Source: Streptomyces rubrogriseus
Lineage (GTDB): Bacteria; Actinomycetota; Actinomycetes; Streptomycetales; Streptomycetaceae
Direction: 5' to 3'
Length of the DNA: 64,000 nt
NCBI RefSeq assembly: GCF_027947575.1
Contig: NZ_CP116256.1
Location: 1,488,001-1,552,000 of the forward strand
Position 1 is the first letter of the stretch. Each line of letters begins with the position of its first letter. The notes under the pieces were generated by a model. The model made no database searches. It was not told the DNA's origin and saw only the letters and a list, made by a program, of their open reading frames with translations. This document shows, piece by piece, positions 1 to 7,966 of this stretch. The translations under genes and the position numbers were made by a program.

Positions 1-501
1 CCGCAGGAACGGCGCCACGTGGTCGAAGACGACCGACTTCTCCGCCATGGTCCCGGGCAGACAGTGCAGCAGGAAGTTCAGGCCGACCGAGTCGAACCGC
101 GCCGGGCCCGCGGCCAGGGGCCGGAACGCGTCACCGACCAAGGTCTCGGGGCGATACCGCCTGATCCGGTGCGCGGCGGTGGCCAGCGCCACCTCGTTGA
201 GGTCGAGCAGCGTGATCGAGGGAGTCCGAACCGGGAACCGGCAGCGGTCCAGGAACCAGCCGGTGCCCGGACCGATGTCCAGGTGCGACGCGCCGACCTG
301 CCGGTCGTAGTGGGCCAGCATGCGGCCCGGCGGGCAACGCCACATGAGGCGGCTCATCAGGCCGAGCACGAACAGGTCGTAGGCGGCGAGCATCGGGCGG
401 CGGTAGAAGGCGGCGGCGGTCTGAACACGGGCTTCGGTCGACTCGGGAAGCCCGGTTCGCGCGTGGTTCGGCTCCATGTCCCTCGTTTCGGTCTCAGTCA
501 T
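1..501 (-). CDS. Class I SAM-dependent methyltransferase, 3' end beyond window
   Basis: Only the first 167 codons are present; the gene runs off the left edge. The SAM-binding motif I reads LDIGPGTG at about residues 74-81. It is followed by LLDLNE, an acidic residue at the end of strand beta-2 as expected for binding the SAM ribose, and then by VGDAF and FDSVGLNFLLHCLPG, which resemble motifs II and post-II. The ATG overlaps the end of the upstream methyltransferase gene (shared ATGACTGA), so the two are translationally coupled. A small-molecule methyltransferase acting on the polyketide is likely, but the substrate cannot be read from the sequence. The fold is seen directly; the role is inferred from context. 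Confidence 0.85.
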   Translation of the reverse strand, partial: MTETETRDMEPNHARTGLPESTEARVQTAAAFYRRPMLAAYDLFVLGLMSRLMWRCPPGRMLAHYDRQVGASHLDIGPGTGWFLDRCRFPVRTPSITLLDLNEVALATAAHRIRRYRPETLVGDAFRPLAAGPARFDSVGLNFLLHCLPGTMAEKSVVFDHVAPFLR

Positions 502-1327
502 GGGTCGCGGTGACGAACTGGCCACCGGTCAGCCGGCCGTCGGGCCGTCCGTAGCGGGGTCCCAGCTCGGCGCGTTCGGTGATCCGGAGGGTCCAGCCGT
601 GGCCGGCCACCCAGTCCCGGCCGCCGGGGCCGAGGCCGCCGCGGACCAGGGCGCTGATCCGGGCCGCGCCGGGGGTGGCGGCGGCCTTCGGGTCCGGCCC
701 CGGCTTGTCGGAGTGCTCGAAGACCAGCCTGCTGCCGGGCGCGGACAGCCGGCCGATCTCGCCGATCACCCGCCGGGCCTGCTCGGCGCTCAGATAGGGC
801 AGCACTCCCTCGGCCACCCACGCGGTCGGCCGGTGCGCGGCGAAGGCGGTCTCCCCGAGCCGCGTGGCGAAGTCCTCGCGCAGGTCGGTGGGGACGGCGG
901 TGCGCGAACGGGCGGTCACCGGGGCACCGGCGTCGGTGAGCACCCGGTCCTTGAAGGCGAACACCGACGGCGTGTCCACCTCGTACACGTCGGCGTCCGG
1001 CAGCGGCAGCCGGAAGGCGCGCGCGTCGAGGCCCGCGCCGAGCAGCACCACCTGGGTACAGCCGCCTGCCGCGGCGTCCCGCACGAAGTCGTCGATGAAC
1101 CGGGTGCGCACCACCCCTCTGCTGTAGAACAGGTCGACCCAGGAGACCAGCGACGACCACTCGTCGGCGTCGAGCGTCGCCCTGGCCGCGTCCACGAACG
1201 ACTGGGCGTACGGGTCGTGGAACATACGGTCCGAGCGGTCGGACTCCATGGCCCGGGCCATGGCCACCGCGACCGCGGTGACCCCGGCGCCGGCCGGCGT
1301 CCTCGCCGGTGCTGCTGATGCGTCCAT
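494..1327 (-). CDS. TIGR00027-type (leucine carboxyl methyltransferase-like) SAM methyltransferase
   Basis: 277 residues. The motif VVLLGAGLDARAFRL is the SAM-binding signature of the TIGR00027/LCM-like family common in actinomycetes. YEVDTPSVFAFKDRVL and WVAEGVLPYLS are further family blocks. Two in-frame ATGs exist, at 1333 and 1327. The GAGGAG ribosome site touches the first but lies about 7 nt from the second, so 1327 is preferred. It is divergent from the type II ACP gene and overlaps the next methyltransferase. Family members methylate oxygen or carboxylate groups on natural products; the acceptor here is unknown. Confidence 0.88.
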   Translation of the reverse strand: MDASAAPARTPAGAGVTAVAVAMARAMESDRSDRMFHDPYAQSFVDAARATLDADEWSSLVSWVDLFYSRGVVRTRFIDDFVRDAAAGGCTQVVLLGAGLDARAFRLPLPDADVYEVDTPSVFAFKDRVLTDAGAPVTARSRTAVPTDLREDFATRLGETAFAAHRPTAWVAEGVLPYLSAEQARRVIGEIGRLSAPGSRLVFEHSDKPGPDPKAAATPGAARISALVRGGLGPGGRDWVAGHGWTLRITERAELGPRYGRPDGRLTGGQFVTATHD

Positions 1328-1449
1328 TCGCATCTCCTCACACCCGTGGAAAACAATTGAAGTAAGTGAAGCATCGCGCCCGAAAAGGCGTCAATCTATT
1401 CCCCAGGCAGGTGTTAAGTCATTCCCGAGGATAGGTCGGCCTCATTCTC

Positions 1450-1472
1450 GAGAACGAACCGATTTGGTTCTC
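1450..1472. promoter_or_regulatory. Inverted repeat in the divergent methyltransferase/ACP promoter region
   Basis: The 215-nt gap between the divergent methyltransferase and ACP genes is less GC-rich than its surroundings. It holds GAGAAC at 1450-1455 and GTTCTC at 1467-1472. The inner part also reads GAACC-GATTT-GGTTC (1456-1470). A dyad of this size between divergent genes is a reasonable operator for a dimeric regulator. I cannot say which regulator, and no clear -10/-35 boxes stand out. Confidence 0.45.
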
Positions 1473-1548
1473 CTGGCTGAAGATTGTCCGCGAGATTTCC
1501 ACGTAGTCTGAGAAGCGGGTTCGCTACCTAAATGTGAGGGGAATGGGC

Positions 1549-1797
1549 GTGTCGGTATTCACAATTGACCAACTGATGGAAATCCTGGTCGTCAAGGCAG
1601 GGCTCCCCCGGTCCGCGGTCACCGCCGATCCCGGAGCCACGATGAGTGACGTGGACCTGGACTCGCTGGCGTATCTGCAGCTCAGGGTGGAGATCGAGGA
1701 CCGCCACGGGATCGAGATCGGCGAGGAGTACGCGAAGGCGACCTTCGGCGAGCTGGTGAGGCTGGTCAACGAGGGACTGAGCGAGCACGCGCGATGA
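1549..1797 (+). CDS. Type II PKS acyl carrier protein
   Basis: 82 residues, normal for a discrete aromatic-PKS ACP. The phosphopantetheine site is Ser39 in [10 protein letters not shown]. The N-terminus [13 protein letters not shown] matches the usual ACP helix I. GTG 1549 is preferred over GTG 1534 and ATG 1543 because GAGGGG lies about 7 nt before it. The stop overlaps the KS-alpha start (ATGA at 1794). The protein tethers the growing poly-beta-keto chain for the KS-alpha/CLF pair encoded next. The gene order ACP-KS-CLF differs from the more usual KS-CLF-ACP. Confidence 0.93.
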   Translation: MSVFTIDQLMEILVVKAGLPRSAVTADPGATMSDVDLDSLAYLQLRVEIEDRHGIEIGEEYAKATFGELVRLVNEGLSEHAR

Positions 1798-3059
1798 GCG
1801 ACGAGCGACGCGTAGCGGTCACCGGGATCGGTGTGGTCGCGCCCGGTGGCCCCACGCGCAAGGCGTTCTGGCAGCTGATCACCGACGGGCGCACCGCGAC
1901 CCGGCGCATCTCCCTGTTCGACCCGGCGCGGTTCCGCTCCCAGCTCGCCGCCGAGGTCGACTTCGACCCGGTCGCCATGGGCCTGACCCCGCAGGAGGTG
2001 TTCCGCACCGACCGGTCCGTCCAGTTCGCGCTGGTCGCCGCCGACGAGGCGATGGCCGACGCCGGCCTGACGCCGGGCGGCGGGTTCGACCCGGAACGCA
2101 CGGCGGTGTGCCTGGGCAGCGCGGTCGGCGCGAGCACCCGCCTGGAGGACGAGTACGTGGTGGCCAGCGACGGCGGTGCCAAGTGGTTGGTCGACCCGGA
2201 GTACACCACCGGCTTCCTCTACGAGGCGTGGGTGCCGAGCAGCCTGGCGGCCGAGGTCGCCTGCCGCTACGGCGCGCACGGGCCGGCCTCGGTGGTCTCC
2301 ACCGGCTGCACGTCCGGCATCGACGCGCTCGGGCAGGCGTACCAGCTCATCCAGGACGACCTGGCCGACCTCGTGATCGCCGGGGCGAGCGACGCTCCCA
2401 TCACACCGATCTCGATGGCCTGCTTCGACGCCATCGGCGCCACCAGCGCGCGCAACGACGATCCCGAGCACGCTTCCCGGCCCTTCGACGCGACGCGCGA
2501 CGGGTTCGTGATGGGCGAGGGGTCGGCGGTGCTGATCCTGGAGGAGTACGAGCACGCACGGCGGCGCGGGGCACACGTCTACGCCGAGATCCGCGGCTAC
2601 GCCAACCGGTGCAACGCCTTCCACATGACCGGACTGCGCCCGGACGGCGCCGAGATGGCCGCCGCGATCGGCAGCGCGCTCGACCAGGCACGGCTGGACC
2701 CCACCGACCTGGACTACGTGAACGCGCACGGCTCGGGCACCAAGCAGAACGACCGGCACGAGACCGCCGCCTTCAAGGAGAGTCTCGGCGCCCACGCCTA
2801 CCAGGTGCCGGTCAGCTCGATCAAGTCCATGGTCGGGCACTCGCTCGGCGCGATCGGCTCGATCGAGGTGGCCGCGACCGCGTTGGCCATCGAGCACCAC
2901 GTGGTGCCGCCCACGGCCAACTACTCCAGTCCCGACCCGCTGTGCGACCTGGACTACGTGCCCCACACCGCACGCAACCAGCGGGTCGACACCGCGCTCT
3001 CGGTCGGCAGCGGCTTCGGCGGGTTCCAGTCGGCGATCGTGCTGGCTCGGGTGAGCTGA
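1794..3059 (+). CDS. Type II PKS ketosynthase, KS-alpha subunit
   Basis: 421 residues, full length for the family. The active-site cysteine is Cys172 in [18 protein letters not shown] and [11 protein letters not shown] supply the two conserved histidines. The segments [11 protein letters not shown] and [14 protein letters not shown] are typical of aromatic (actinorhodin-like) KS-alpha proteins. It condenses malonyl units on the ACP as a heterodimer with the chain length factor. It overlaps the ACP gene upstream and the CLF gene downstream, so stoichiometric expression by coupling is likely. No ketoreductase or classical aromatase for this system lies in the window; they may be outside it, or the cupin/SnoaL proteins may do the cyclisation. 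Confidence 0.95.
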   Translation: MSDERRVAVTGIGVVAPGGPTRKAFWQLITDGRTATRRISLFDPARFRSQLAAEVDFDPVAMGLTPQEVFRTDRSVQFALVAADEAMADAGLTPGGGFDPERTAVCLGSAVGASTRLEDEYVVASDGGAKWLVDPEYTTGFLYEAWVPSSLAAEVACRYGAHGPASVVSTGCTSGIDALGQAYQLIQDDLADLVIAGASDAPITPISMACFDAIGATSARNDDPEHASRPFDATRDGFVMGEGSAVLILEEYEHARRRGAHVYAEIRGYANRCNAFHMTGLRPDGAEMAAAIGSALDQARLDPTDLDYVNAHGSGTKQNDRHETAAFKESLGAHAYQVPVSSIKSMVGHSLGAIGSIEVAATALAIEHHVVPPTANYSSPDPLCDLDYVPHTARNQRVDTALSVGSGFGGFQSAIVLARVS

Positions 3060-4324
3060 TGGCCGCCGTGATCACCGGAATCGGAGTCGTCGCCCCGACC
3101 GGCGTCGGAGCGGCCGAGCACTGGCGCGCCACCCTGGCCGGCGAGCTGGCGGTGCGACCGATCGAGGCGTTCGACGCCGGCCGCTACGCCACCGGGCTGG
3201 CGGGCCAGGTCACCGGTTTCGACGTGACCGAACACGTGCCGGACCGGCTGGCCGTCCAGACCGACCGGTGGACCTGGCTGGCGTTCGCCGCCACCGCCAT
3301 GGCCCTCGCCGACGCCGACTACGACCCCGCCGCCCACGACCCGTACGCCACGTCGGTGATTCTCGGCAGCGGCTCGGGCGGCAACGAGTTCGGTCAGCGT
3401 GAGATCCAGGCGCTGTGGAGCCGGGGGCGCAAAGCGGTCGGCGCGTACCAGTCCATCGCCTGGTTCTACGCCGCCAGTACCGGGCAACTGTCCATCCACC
3501 ACGGCACCAAGGGGCCCAGCGGGGTGCTGGTCTCGGACGCGGCCGCGGGCATCGACAGCCTCGGCTGGGCCGACCGGGCGATCAGACGCGGCAGCGCGGC
3601 CGTCCTGGCCGGGGGCACGGAGGCCCCGATCTCGCCGTACGCGCTGACCATCCAGACGAGGAGCGGCCGGCTGTCCACGGCGACCGACCCGAGAGCCGGC
3701 TACAAGCCGTTCGACCGGGCGGCCAACGGCCACCTGCCCGGCGAGGGCGGTGCGGTGCTGGTACTGGAGGACGAGGCCGCGGCGCGGGCCCGGTCCGCCC
3801 CGCCCGGCTACGGCATGCTCGCCGGGTACGCGGCCACCCAGGACGCCCACGGCTTCCGGGCCGCCGCGCCGGACGGACGGCAGTACTCCCGGGCGATCGA
3901 GCTGGCCCTGGGACGAGCCCGGGTGCGGCCGGACCAGGTCGACATGGTGCTGGCCGACGGGGCGGGCCTGCCGGAGGACGACGCGGCCGAGGCGCGGGCC
4001 CTGCGCTCGGTCTTCGGGCCGCACGCGGTGCCGGTCACCGCGCCACAGGGGCTGGTCGGGCGCCTGCTGTCCGGCGGCTCGGCGCTCAACGTGGCCACGG
4101 CGCTGCTCGCCATGAGGGACGGTGTCATCCCGGCGGTGGGCAACCTGGACGACCCCGACCCGGCCCACGGCCTCGACCTGGTGCGGCGGCCACGGGAACG
4201 CAGACTGGATACGGTGCTGGTCACGGCCCGCGGCCGGGGCGGTTTCAACAGCGCGCTGGTACTGCGTGCCTGTGACACGCGCCGGGCACCGCGCTCGACG
4301 GGAGCACTGGCTCGCGGGCAGTGA
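3059..4324 (+). CDS. Type II PKS chain length factor (KS-beta) with Ala in place of the usual Gln
   Basis: 421 residues, starting at the ATG that overlaps the KS-alpha stop (TGATG). The fold matches KS-alpha but there is no active-site cysteine. Where most chain length factors carry Gln (SDQAGG-type motif; Gln161 in the actinorhodin CLF) this protein reads SDAAAGID, with Ala161. The rest, such as LAGGTEAPISPYAL and YKPFDRAANGHLPGEGG, is normal for the family. CLFs set the number of condensations and shape the chain tunnel. The Gln has been linked to decarboxylative priming, so an Ala variant would fit a synthase primed by a separately made starter. That link is inference. Confidence 0.92.
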   Translation: MAAVITGIGVVAPTGVGAAEHWRATLAGELAVRPIEAFDAGRYATGLAGQVTGFDVTEHVPDRLAVQTDRWTWLAFAATAMALADADYDPAAHDPYATSVILGSGSGGNEFGQREIQALWSRGRKAVGAYQSIAWFYAASTGQLSIHHGTKGPSGVLVSDAAAGIDSLGWADRAIRRGSAAVLAGGTEAPISPYALTIQTRSGRLSTATDPRAGYKPFDRAANGHLPGEGGAVLVLEDEAAARARSAPPGYGMLAGYAATQDAHGFRAAAPDGRQYSRAIELALGRARVRPDQVDMVLADGAGLPEDDAAEARALRSVFGPHAVPVTAPQGLVGRLLSGGSALNVATALLAMRDGVIPAVGNLDDPDPAHGLDLVRRPRERRLDTVLVTARGRGGFNSALVLRACDTRRAPRSTGALARGQ

Positions 4325-4340
4325 GCCCCGCCCCCCGAAC

Positions 4341-4383
4341 ACGCTTCGCCCTGTAATCCCCCAGCAGGGCGAAGCGTCTTTTT
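4341..4383 (+). terminator. Rho-independent terminator after the minimal type II PKS
   Basis: A perfect 13-bp stem, ACGCTTCGCCCTG with CAGGGCGAAGCGT, has an 11-nt loop and is followed by CTTTTT. It closes the ACP-KS-CLF transcript 16 nt after the CLF stop. The same hairpin occurs at 60092-60132. Confidence 0.93.
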
Positions 4384-4394
4384 ATGCGTCGCCC

Positions 4395-4475
4395 GGAAAA
4401 GATAGGGGGGTGTGGCGCGTGAATCTCTGGGGTTGGTTGTAGGGGTGGGGACGCCGATAGTTTCCAAAGCGGTCG
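4395..4475 (+). promoter_or_regulatory. Putative promoter shared with 60145 and 57210 (copy 1)
   Basis: The 367-nt gap before the regulator gene holds the terminator, this element and a broken gene start. The element contains GATAGGGGGG at 4401, GGGGTTGGTTGTAGGGG at 4429-4445 and CGATAG at 4455-4460. Almost the same string lies before the KAS III-like gene at 60265, and a looser version lies upstream of the acyl-CoA dehydrogenase operon on the other strand. Conservation in three unrelated upstream regions points to a promoter with a common activator. The neighbouring LuxR-type protein is the obvious candidate, but this is inference. Confidence 0.55.
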
Positions 4476-4513
4476 AACGCCGTGGGAGTTTCTCGGGAAA
4501 GGACGGGGAAAAG

Positions 4514-4560
4514 CGGTGGAACGACATGCGTGTGTGCGGTGACACCCCCGTACGGGGTGC
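4514..4560 (+). pseudogene. Remnant of the 5' end of a KAS III-like gene
   Basis: The DNA after the promoter copy continues to match the first codons of the KAS III-like gene at 60265. The translation KRWNDMRVCGDTPVRG can be aligned with MQWNDLYVGGVAARLG. Here the start codon ATG has become AAG and similarity fades after about 15 codons. It looks like the stub left by duplication or recombination of a [terminator-promoter-gene start] segment. The match is short. Confidence 0.45.
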
Positions 4561-4691
4561 TCGATCCGTGAGTCCGTGGTGGCCGGCCGACGGCGGCGGC
4601 GGGCTGACACGCAGGAGCCCCGCAGCGGGATGGAGACAGGCTCGTGCCGGTACGTGGCGCACGTCGCCGCCAACCACAAGGGAGCGCGTAG

Positions 4692-5462
4692 ATGCCAGTG
4701 ATGTCGCCGTATCGCAAACGAGTCGATTGCGTGCAATGTTCTCTTTCCGGCCGGTCTCCGGGCGACATTGGTACCGAGGCCGAGAACGTGCTGCCGGTCG
4801 GAGTCTGCAGCAATTCCAGTGTATACCGCGCAGGAATGACGACAGTGCTGCGGGAAGCGCCGGGAATAGACGTGGTGGCGGAATTCGAGACTGCGGGTTA
4901 CAGTCCCCGGCTGCTGCGGGGGCAGCGGCTGCGTGTGCTGCTGATGGACCTGGACGGCTTCGACATCGAGGACCTGCTGGCCGGCCAGGTGGTGAACCGG
5001 ACGGCGGAGCAGGCGGTGAAGGTGCTCGCGCTCTCCGCCAGCCTGGACCCGGACACCGCGATCAAGGTGCTCCGGGGAGGCGCCGAGGGCTTCCTGCACA
5101 AGGACACGCCGGTGCAGGGGCTGGTGGACGCCATCCGCGCGGTCGACCGGGGCGGGGCGGCACTGGACCCCCAGGTGGCGGGCGAACTGATCACCGCGCT
5201 GCGCTACAGCGGCCCCACGGAGGCCGAGGCCGTACCGGGCCGCGGCGTGAAGCTCACCCCACGGCAGCGGCAGATTCTCGGACTGATCGGTTACGGGCTG
5301 ACCAACGTGGAGATCGCCGACCAACTCCAGCTCGGCAGGCCCACGGTGAAGTCGCACATCTCCTCGCTGCTGCGCGCGCTCGACCTGCGCGACAGGACGC
5401 AGCTCGCCGTGTACGCCTGCACGCACGGATTCCGCGCCCATGCCGCACTGCCCGTGAGTTGA
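4692..5462 (+). CDS. NarL/FixJ-family LuxR-type transcriptional regulator
   Basis: 256 residues. The N-terminal part (about 35-160) is receiver-like. It has LLMDLDGFD around the phospho-acceptor position and VLALSASLDPDTAIKVLRGGAEGFLHKD, ending in the conserved Lys. The acidic pocket is incomplete, so phosphorylation is doubtful. The C-terminal LuxR helix-turn-helix spans about 188-245 (LTPRQRQILGLIGYGLTNVEIADQL, then TVKSHISSLLRAL). ATG 4692 has AAGGGAG about 8 nt upstream. It is a likely pathway-specific activator, placed between the type II PKS and the tailoring and type I PKS operon. Its own upstream region carries the GGGGTTGG...TAGGGG element. No sensor kinase is adjacent. Confidence 0.88.
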   Translation: MPVMSPYRKRVDCVQCSLSGRSPGDIGTEAENVLPVGVCSNSSVYRAGMTTVLREAPGIDVVAEFETAGYSPRLLRGQRLRVLLMDLDGFDIEDLLAGQVVNRTAEQAVKVLALSASLDPDTAIKVLRGGAEGFLHKDTPVQGLVDAIRAVDRGGAALDPQVAGELITALRYSGPTEAEAVPGRGVKLTPRQRQILGLIGYGLTNVEIADQLQLGRPTVKSHISSLLRALDLRDRTQLAVYACTHGFRAHAALPVS

Positions 5463-5578
5463 CGGGCCGGCCCGCCGCTCGCCGTTGCCGACGTGCCGCG
5501 GTCGACTGCGGATTTCCCGCTGTTTTTTGCGGCGTATTCCCGATGTGGACCTCGAAGATCATCGGAGATGATCCTCTC

Positions 5579-6304
5579 ATGAGCAAACCACAGGTGAACC
5601 GAATTCACGCCGATGACATAGAACCCTATCGGGCGCGTGGCGGTCGGCTCCGTATGGTGCTCCATCCCGGTTCGGTGGGAAGCCGGTCCGGTTACATGGG
5701 CACCGTTCAGCTCCAGCCCGGTGAATACGTGGTGGAGCATTTTCACCCGTATTCCGAGGAATTTCTTTTCGTCGTCAACGGTGACCTGGTGCTCGAGGTC
5801 GAGGGTGAGAACTGGGCACTGGGAGCCGGCGACGGGATCTACGTGCCCATCGGCAAGCGGCACCGGCTGCGCAACGTGGGCGCGACCGAGTCGCTGATCG
5901 TGTACCACGTCGGGCCGCTGGCACCGGACCCGTCGCTGGCGCACGTGGACACCGAGGTCCTCGGCGAACCGGCCGAACGCACCGATCCCGCGGCGGGCAC
6001 CGCCCGGATCCTCTTCATGGTGAAGGTGGCCGAGGAGAAACGGGAGGACTTCCTGGCCGCCTACGAGAAGGTCCGGTTCAACGTCGCGGCGGCCTTGGGG
6101 CACATCCGCGACCAGATCTGCCAATCGCCCGACGACCCGGAGAAGTGGCTGATCGTCAGCGAATGGAAGTCGACCGAGGACTTCTTCGCCTGGGAGAAGT
6201 CCGACGAGCACAAAGAAGTGGTGCGACCGATGCGGGAGTGCTACTCCGACCCGGAGTTCCGCAACTTCACCGTGGTGGCCGAGACGACGGCGGCACGGTC
6301 ATGA
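5579..6304 (+). CDS. Cupin-ABM fusion protein (TcmJ-like cupin plus antibiotic biosynthesis monooxygenase domain)
   Basis: 241 residues. The first half (about 40-120) is a cupin: EHFHPYSEEFLFVVNG gives the HxH...E metal motif and VPIGKRHRLRN the second-motif His. The second half (about 140-235) is a ferredoxin-like ABM domain (ARILFMVKVAEEKREDFLAAYEKV, then WLIVSEWKSTEDFFAW). In aromatic polyketide clusters these are usually separate proteins: TcmJ-like cupins assist cyclisation, and ABM enzymes (ActVA-Orf6/TcmH type) oxidise anthrones to quinones without cofactor. Fusing them suggests coupled ring closure and oxidation on the type II product. ATG 5579 lies 116 nt after the regulator gene; the stop overlaps the next start by ATGA. 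Confidence 0.85.
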   Translation: MSKPQVNRIHADDIEPYRARGGRLRMVLHPGSVGSRSGYMGTVQLQPGEYVVEHFHPYSEEFLFVVNGDLVLEVEGENWALGAGDGIYVPIGKRHRLRNVGATESLIVYHVGPLAPDPSLAHVDTEVLGEPAERTDPAAGTARILFMVKVAEEKREDFLAAYEKVRFNVAAALGHIRDQICQSPDDPEKWLIVSEWKSTEDFFAWEKSDEHKEVVRPMRECYSDPEFRNFTVVAETTAARS

Positions 6305-6675
6305 GCACCATCTCCGCGCAGCGGCCCCTGATGACCTACATCAACGTCTTCCACTGCAAGCCGGAGAAGCAGCAGGCGCTGTCCGCCGCGATCCGCAAGG
6401 AGACGGACGAGGTCGTCCGGCACATGCCCGGTTTCGTCTCGGCCAACGTGCACTGCAGCACCGACGGCAGCCGGGTGACCAACTACGCCCAGTGGAGCGA
6501 GCTCTCGGCGTTCCAGAAGCACATACGCAGCGAAGAGGGGCGCGCGCTGATCCTCGAACTGCACAAGTACGCCGACGACGTGGACGTGCACGTGTACCAG
6601 GTCGACTGGATCGTCTCCGGTGAAGACGAAGGCGACCTTGAAGGCGGAGACGACGGCGAAGGAGAGCGACGATGA
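6301..6675 (+). CDS. ABM-family monooxygenase (quinone-forming type)
   Basis: 124 residues, the usual single-domain size. The core is YINVFHCKPEKQQALSAAIRKETDEVVRHMPGF, then NYAQWSELSAFQKHIRS, ending in VYQVDWI, which is the beta-alpha-beta-beta-alpha-beta ABM pattern. The acidic tail (GEDEGDLEGGDDGEGERR) is unusual. Relatives such as TcmH and ActVA-Orf6 oxidise aromatic polyketides with O2 and no bound cofactor. It overlaps both neighbours, so it belongs to the same tailoring operon. With the ABM half of the previous protein there are two such oxygenases, implying two oxidation sites or a heteromer. Confidence 0.86.
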   Translation: MSTISAQRPLMTYINVFHCKPEKQQALSAAIRKETDEVVRHMPGFVSANVHCSTDGSRVTNYAQWSELSAFQKHIRSEEGRALILELHKYADDVDVHVYQVDWIVSGEDEGDLEGGDDGEGERR

Positions 6676-7061
6676 AGTCCGCCAGGGAACTCTGGGAAGC
6701 CGTGTACGAGAGGGTCGACGCGGGCGACCCGGGCGCGGTGGCCGACCTGTGCGACGCCGAGCTGGAGATCCGCACCGCCAGCCAGGGCAAGACCGGCGCA
6801 CAGCGGCTCGGCGACATGTTCGTGCAGCAGCACGGCCTCTACCAGGAACTGGAACGCAGGATCGACGGATTCATCGAGTCCGCCGACGGCTCCGCCCTCT
6901 CGGTCGAGTTGACCCTGTCCGGCATACCCAAGGGCACCGGCCGGCGCCTGACCTGGAACGTCGTGGAGACCGTCCGGGCCGACGCCGGTCGCATCGTGTC
7001 CTGGCACGCCATGCTGGACCGCACCGGCCTGGTCCAGCAGATCCGCGCGCTGCACGGATGA
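6672..7061 (+). CDS. SnoaL/NTF2-like protein
   Basis: 129 residues with the NTF2-like cone pattern: an N-terminal helix (SARELWEAVYERVDAGDPGAVADLCDAELEIR), a helix, and then beta strands (SVELTLSGIPKGTGRRLTWNVVETVRADAGRIVSWHAMLDR). SnoaL-like proteins in aromatic clusters act as cyclases or hydroxylases. The catalytic Asp/His of true SnoaL aldol cyclases cannot be assigned here without alignment, so only the fold-level call is firm. Overlaps of four bases with both neighbours place it in the tailoring operon. Confidence 0.75.
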   Translation: MKSARELWEAVYERVDAGDPGAVADLCDAELEIRTASQGKTGAQRLGDMFVQQHGLYQELERRIDGFIESADGSALSVELTLSGIPKGTGRRLTWNVVETVRADAGRIVSWHAMLDRTGLVQQIRALHG

Positions 7062-7966
7062 ACGCCGTGCCGGCCGGGACGGCCACGCGCCGGGAGGCCG
7101 AAGTCGCCGACGACGTCGTCGTGGTGGTCAACGGCGACGGCGGCGCCGGCCTGTCGAACAGCGTGCTGCTGCTCGGGAACCCCACCACGGTGATCGACAC
7201 GATGCTGCTGCCGGACATGGCGGCCGACATCGTGACCGCCCTGACCCGCCGGGGACGCGCCGCCGAACTGGTCGTCAACACGCACATCCACACCGACCAC
7301 ATCGGCGGAAACCGCCTTTTCGACGGCGTACCCGTCGTCGCCCACCCCCGCACCGCGAGCGGGATGCGCAGGATGATCGGCGAACCCGGCCTGCCCGCGC
7401 TGCTCGCCAAGGTGATGCCGGACTTCGCCGAGCGGCTGGCGGACTGGGACAGCGTGCCCGCCGATCCACTGCCGCCCGTCGACATCGAACGGGCCCTGCC
7501 CGCCGGGACCCGCGTGCTCGAGTTCACCGACGCCCACTCGGCGGCGGACCTCGCCCTCTGGCTGCCCGCCTCGCGGGTGCTGGTCGCCGGGGACCTGTGC
7601 TTCGCCGGGGTCACACCGCTGGCCGTGCACGGTCGGGTCAGCCGGTGGCGTGCGGCACTGGACCGGCTGATCGCGCTCGGCCCCGACGTCGTCGTGCCCG
7701 GACACGGCAGTCCGGCCGGGATCGGGGCACTGCGGGAACTCGCCGACTACTTCGACCGGGTGCTCGCCGCCGCCCACCTGGCGCACACCGAACAGCTCAC
7801 CGCACAAGCGGTGTGGGCCCGCTTCGACGCGGGACCGGCGGCGGGCTGGCTCGAGCCCGGCCGAACGCTCGTGAACATCCAGGTAGCTCTTGCCGAGATA
7901 GCCGGCAAGCCATTCGAAGGAGAACACCGTGTCCAACAAGATCAAGATCCGTCGCATTCTCGATGA
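7058..7966 (+). CDS. Metallo-beta-lactamase-fold hydrolase
   Basis: 302 residues. The metal motif HIHTDH (His76, His78, Asp80, His81) is followed by FTDAHSAADLALWL, LVAGDLCF and VVPGHGSP, so all expected zinc ligands are present. MBL-fold proteins in polyketide clusters include thioesterase-like enzymes that release or cyclise ACP-bound aromatic chains. Beta-lactam hydrolysis is not implied. It is coupled to the genes on both sides (ATGA at 7058; about 38 nt overlap with the following gene). Chain release from the type II ACP is the most attractive role, since no type II thioesterase was found nearby; this is inference. Confidence 0.83.
   Translation: MNAVPAGTATRREAEVADDVVVVVNGDGGAGLSNSVLLLGNPTTVIDTMLLPDMAADIVTALTRRGRAAELVVNTHIHTDHIGGNRLFDGVPVVAHPRTASGMRRMIGEPGLPALLAKVMPDFAERLADWDSVPADPLPPVDIERALPAGTRVLEFTDAHSAADLALWLPASRVLVAGDLCFAGVTPLAVHGRVSRWRAALDRLIALGPDVVVPGHGSPAGIGALRELADYFDRVLAAAHLAHTEQLTAQAVWARFDAGPAAGWLEPGRTLVNIQVALAEIAGKPFEGEHRVQQDQDPSHSR

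Noticed and set aside
1524..2966. 480-residue open frame on the minus strand opposite the ACP and KS-alpha genes
   Set aside because: It lies fully under strongly recognised type II PKS genes. The sequence is Arg/Gly/Val/His-rich with no domain, as expected for an antisense frame in high-GC DNA.
4412..5578. Upstream part of the open frame that continues into the cupin-ABM gene
   Set aside because: It runs through the promoter region and under the LuxR regulator gene. Only the part from 5579 has cupin features; the short KAS III remnant at 4514 is reported separately.
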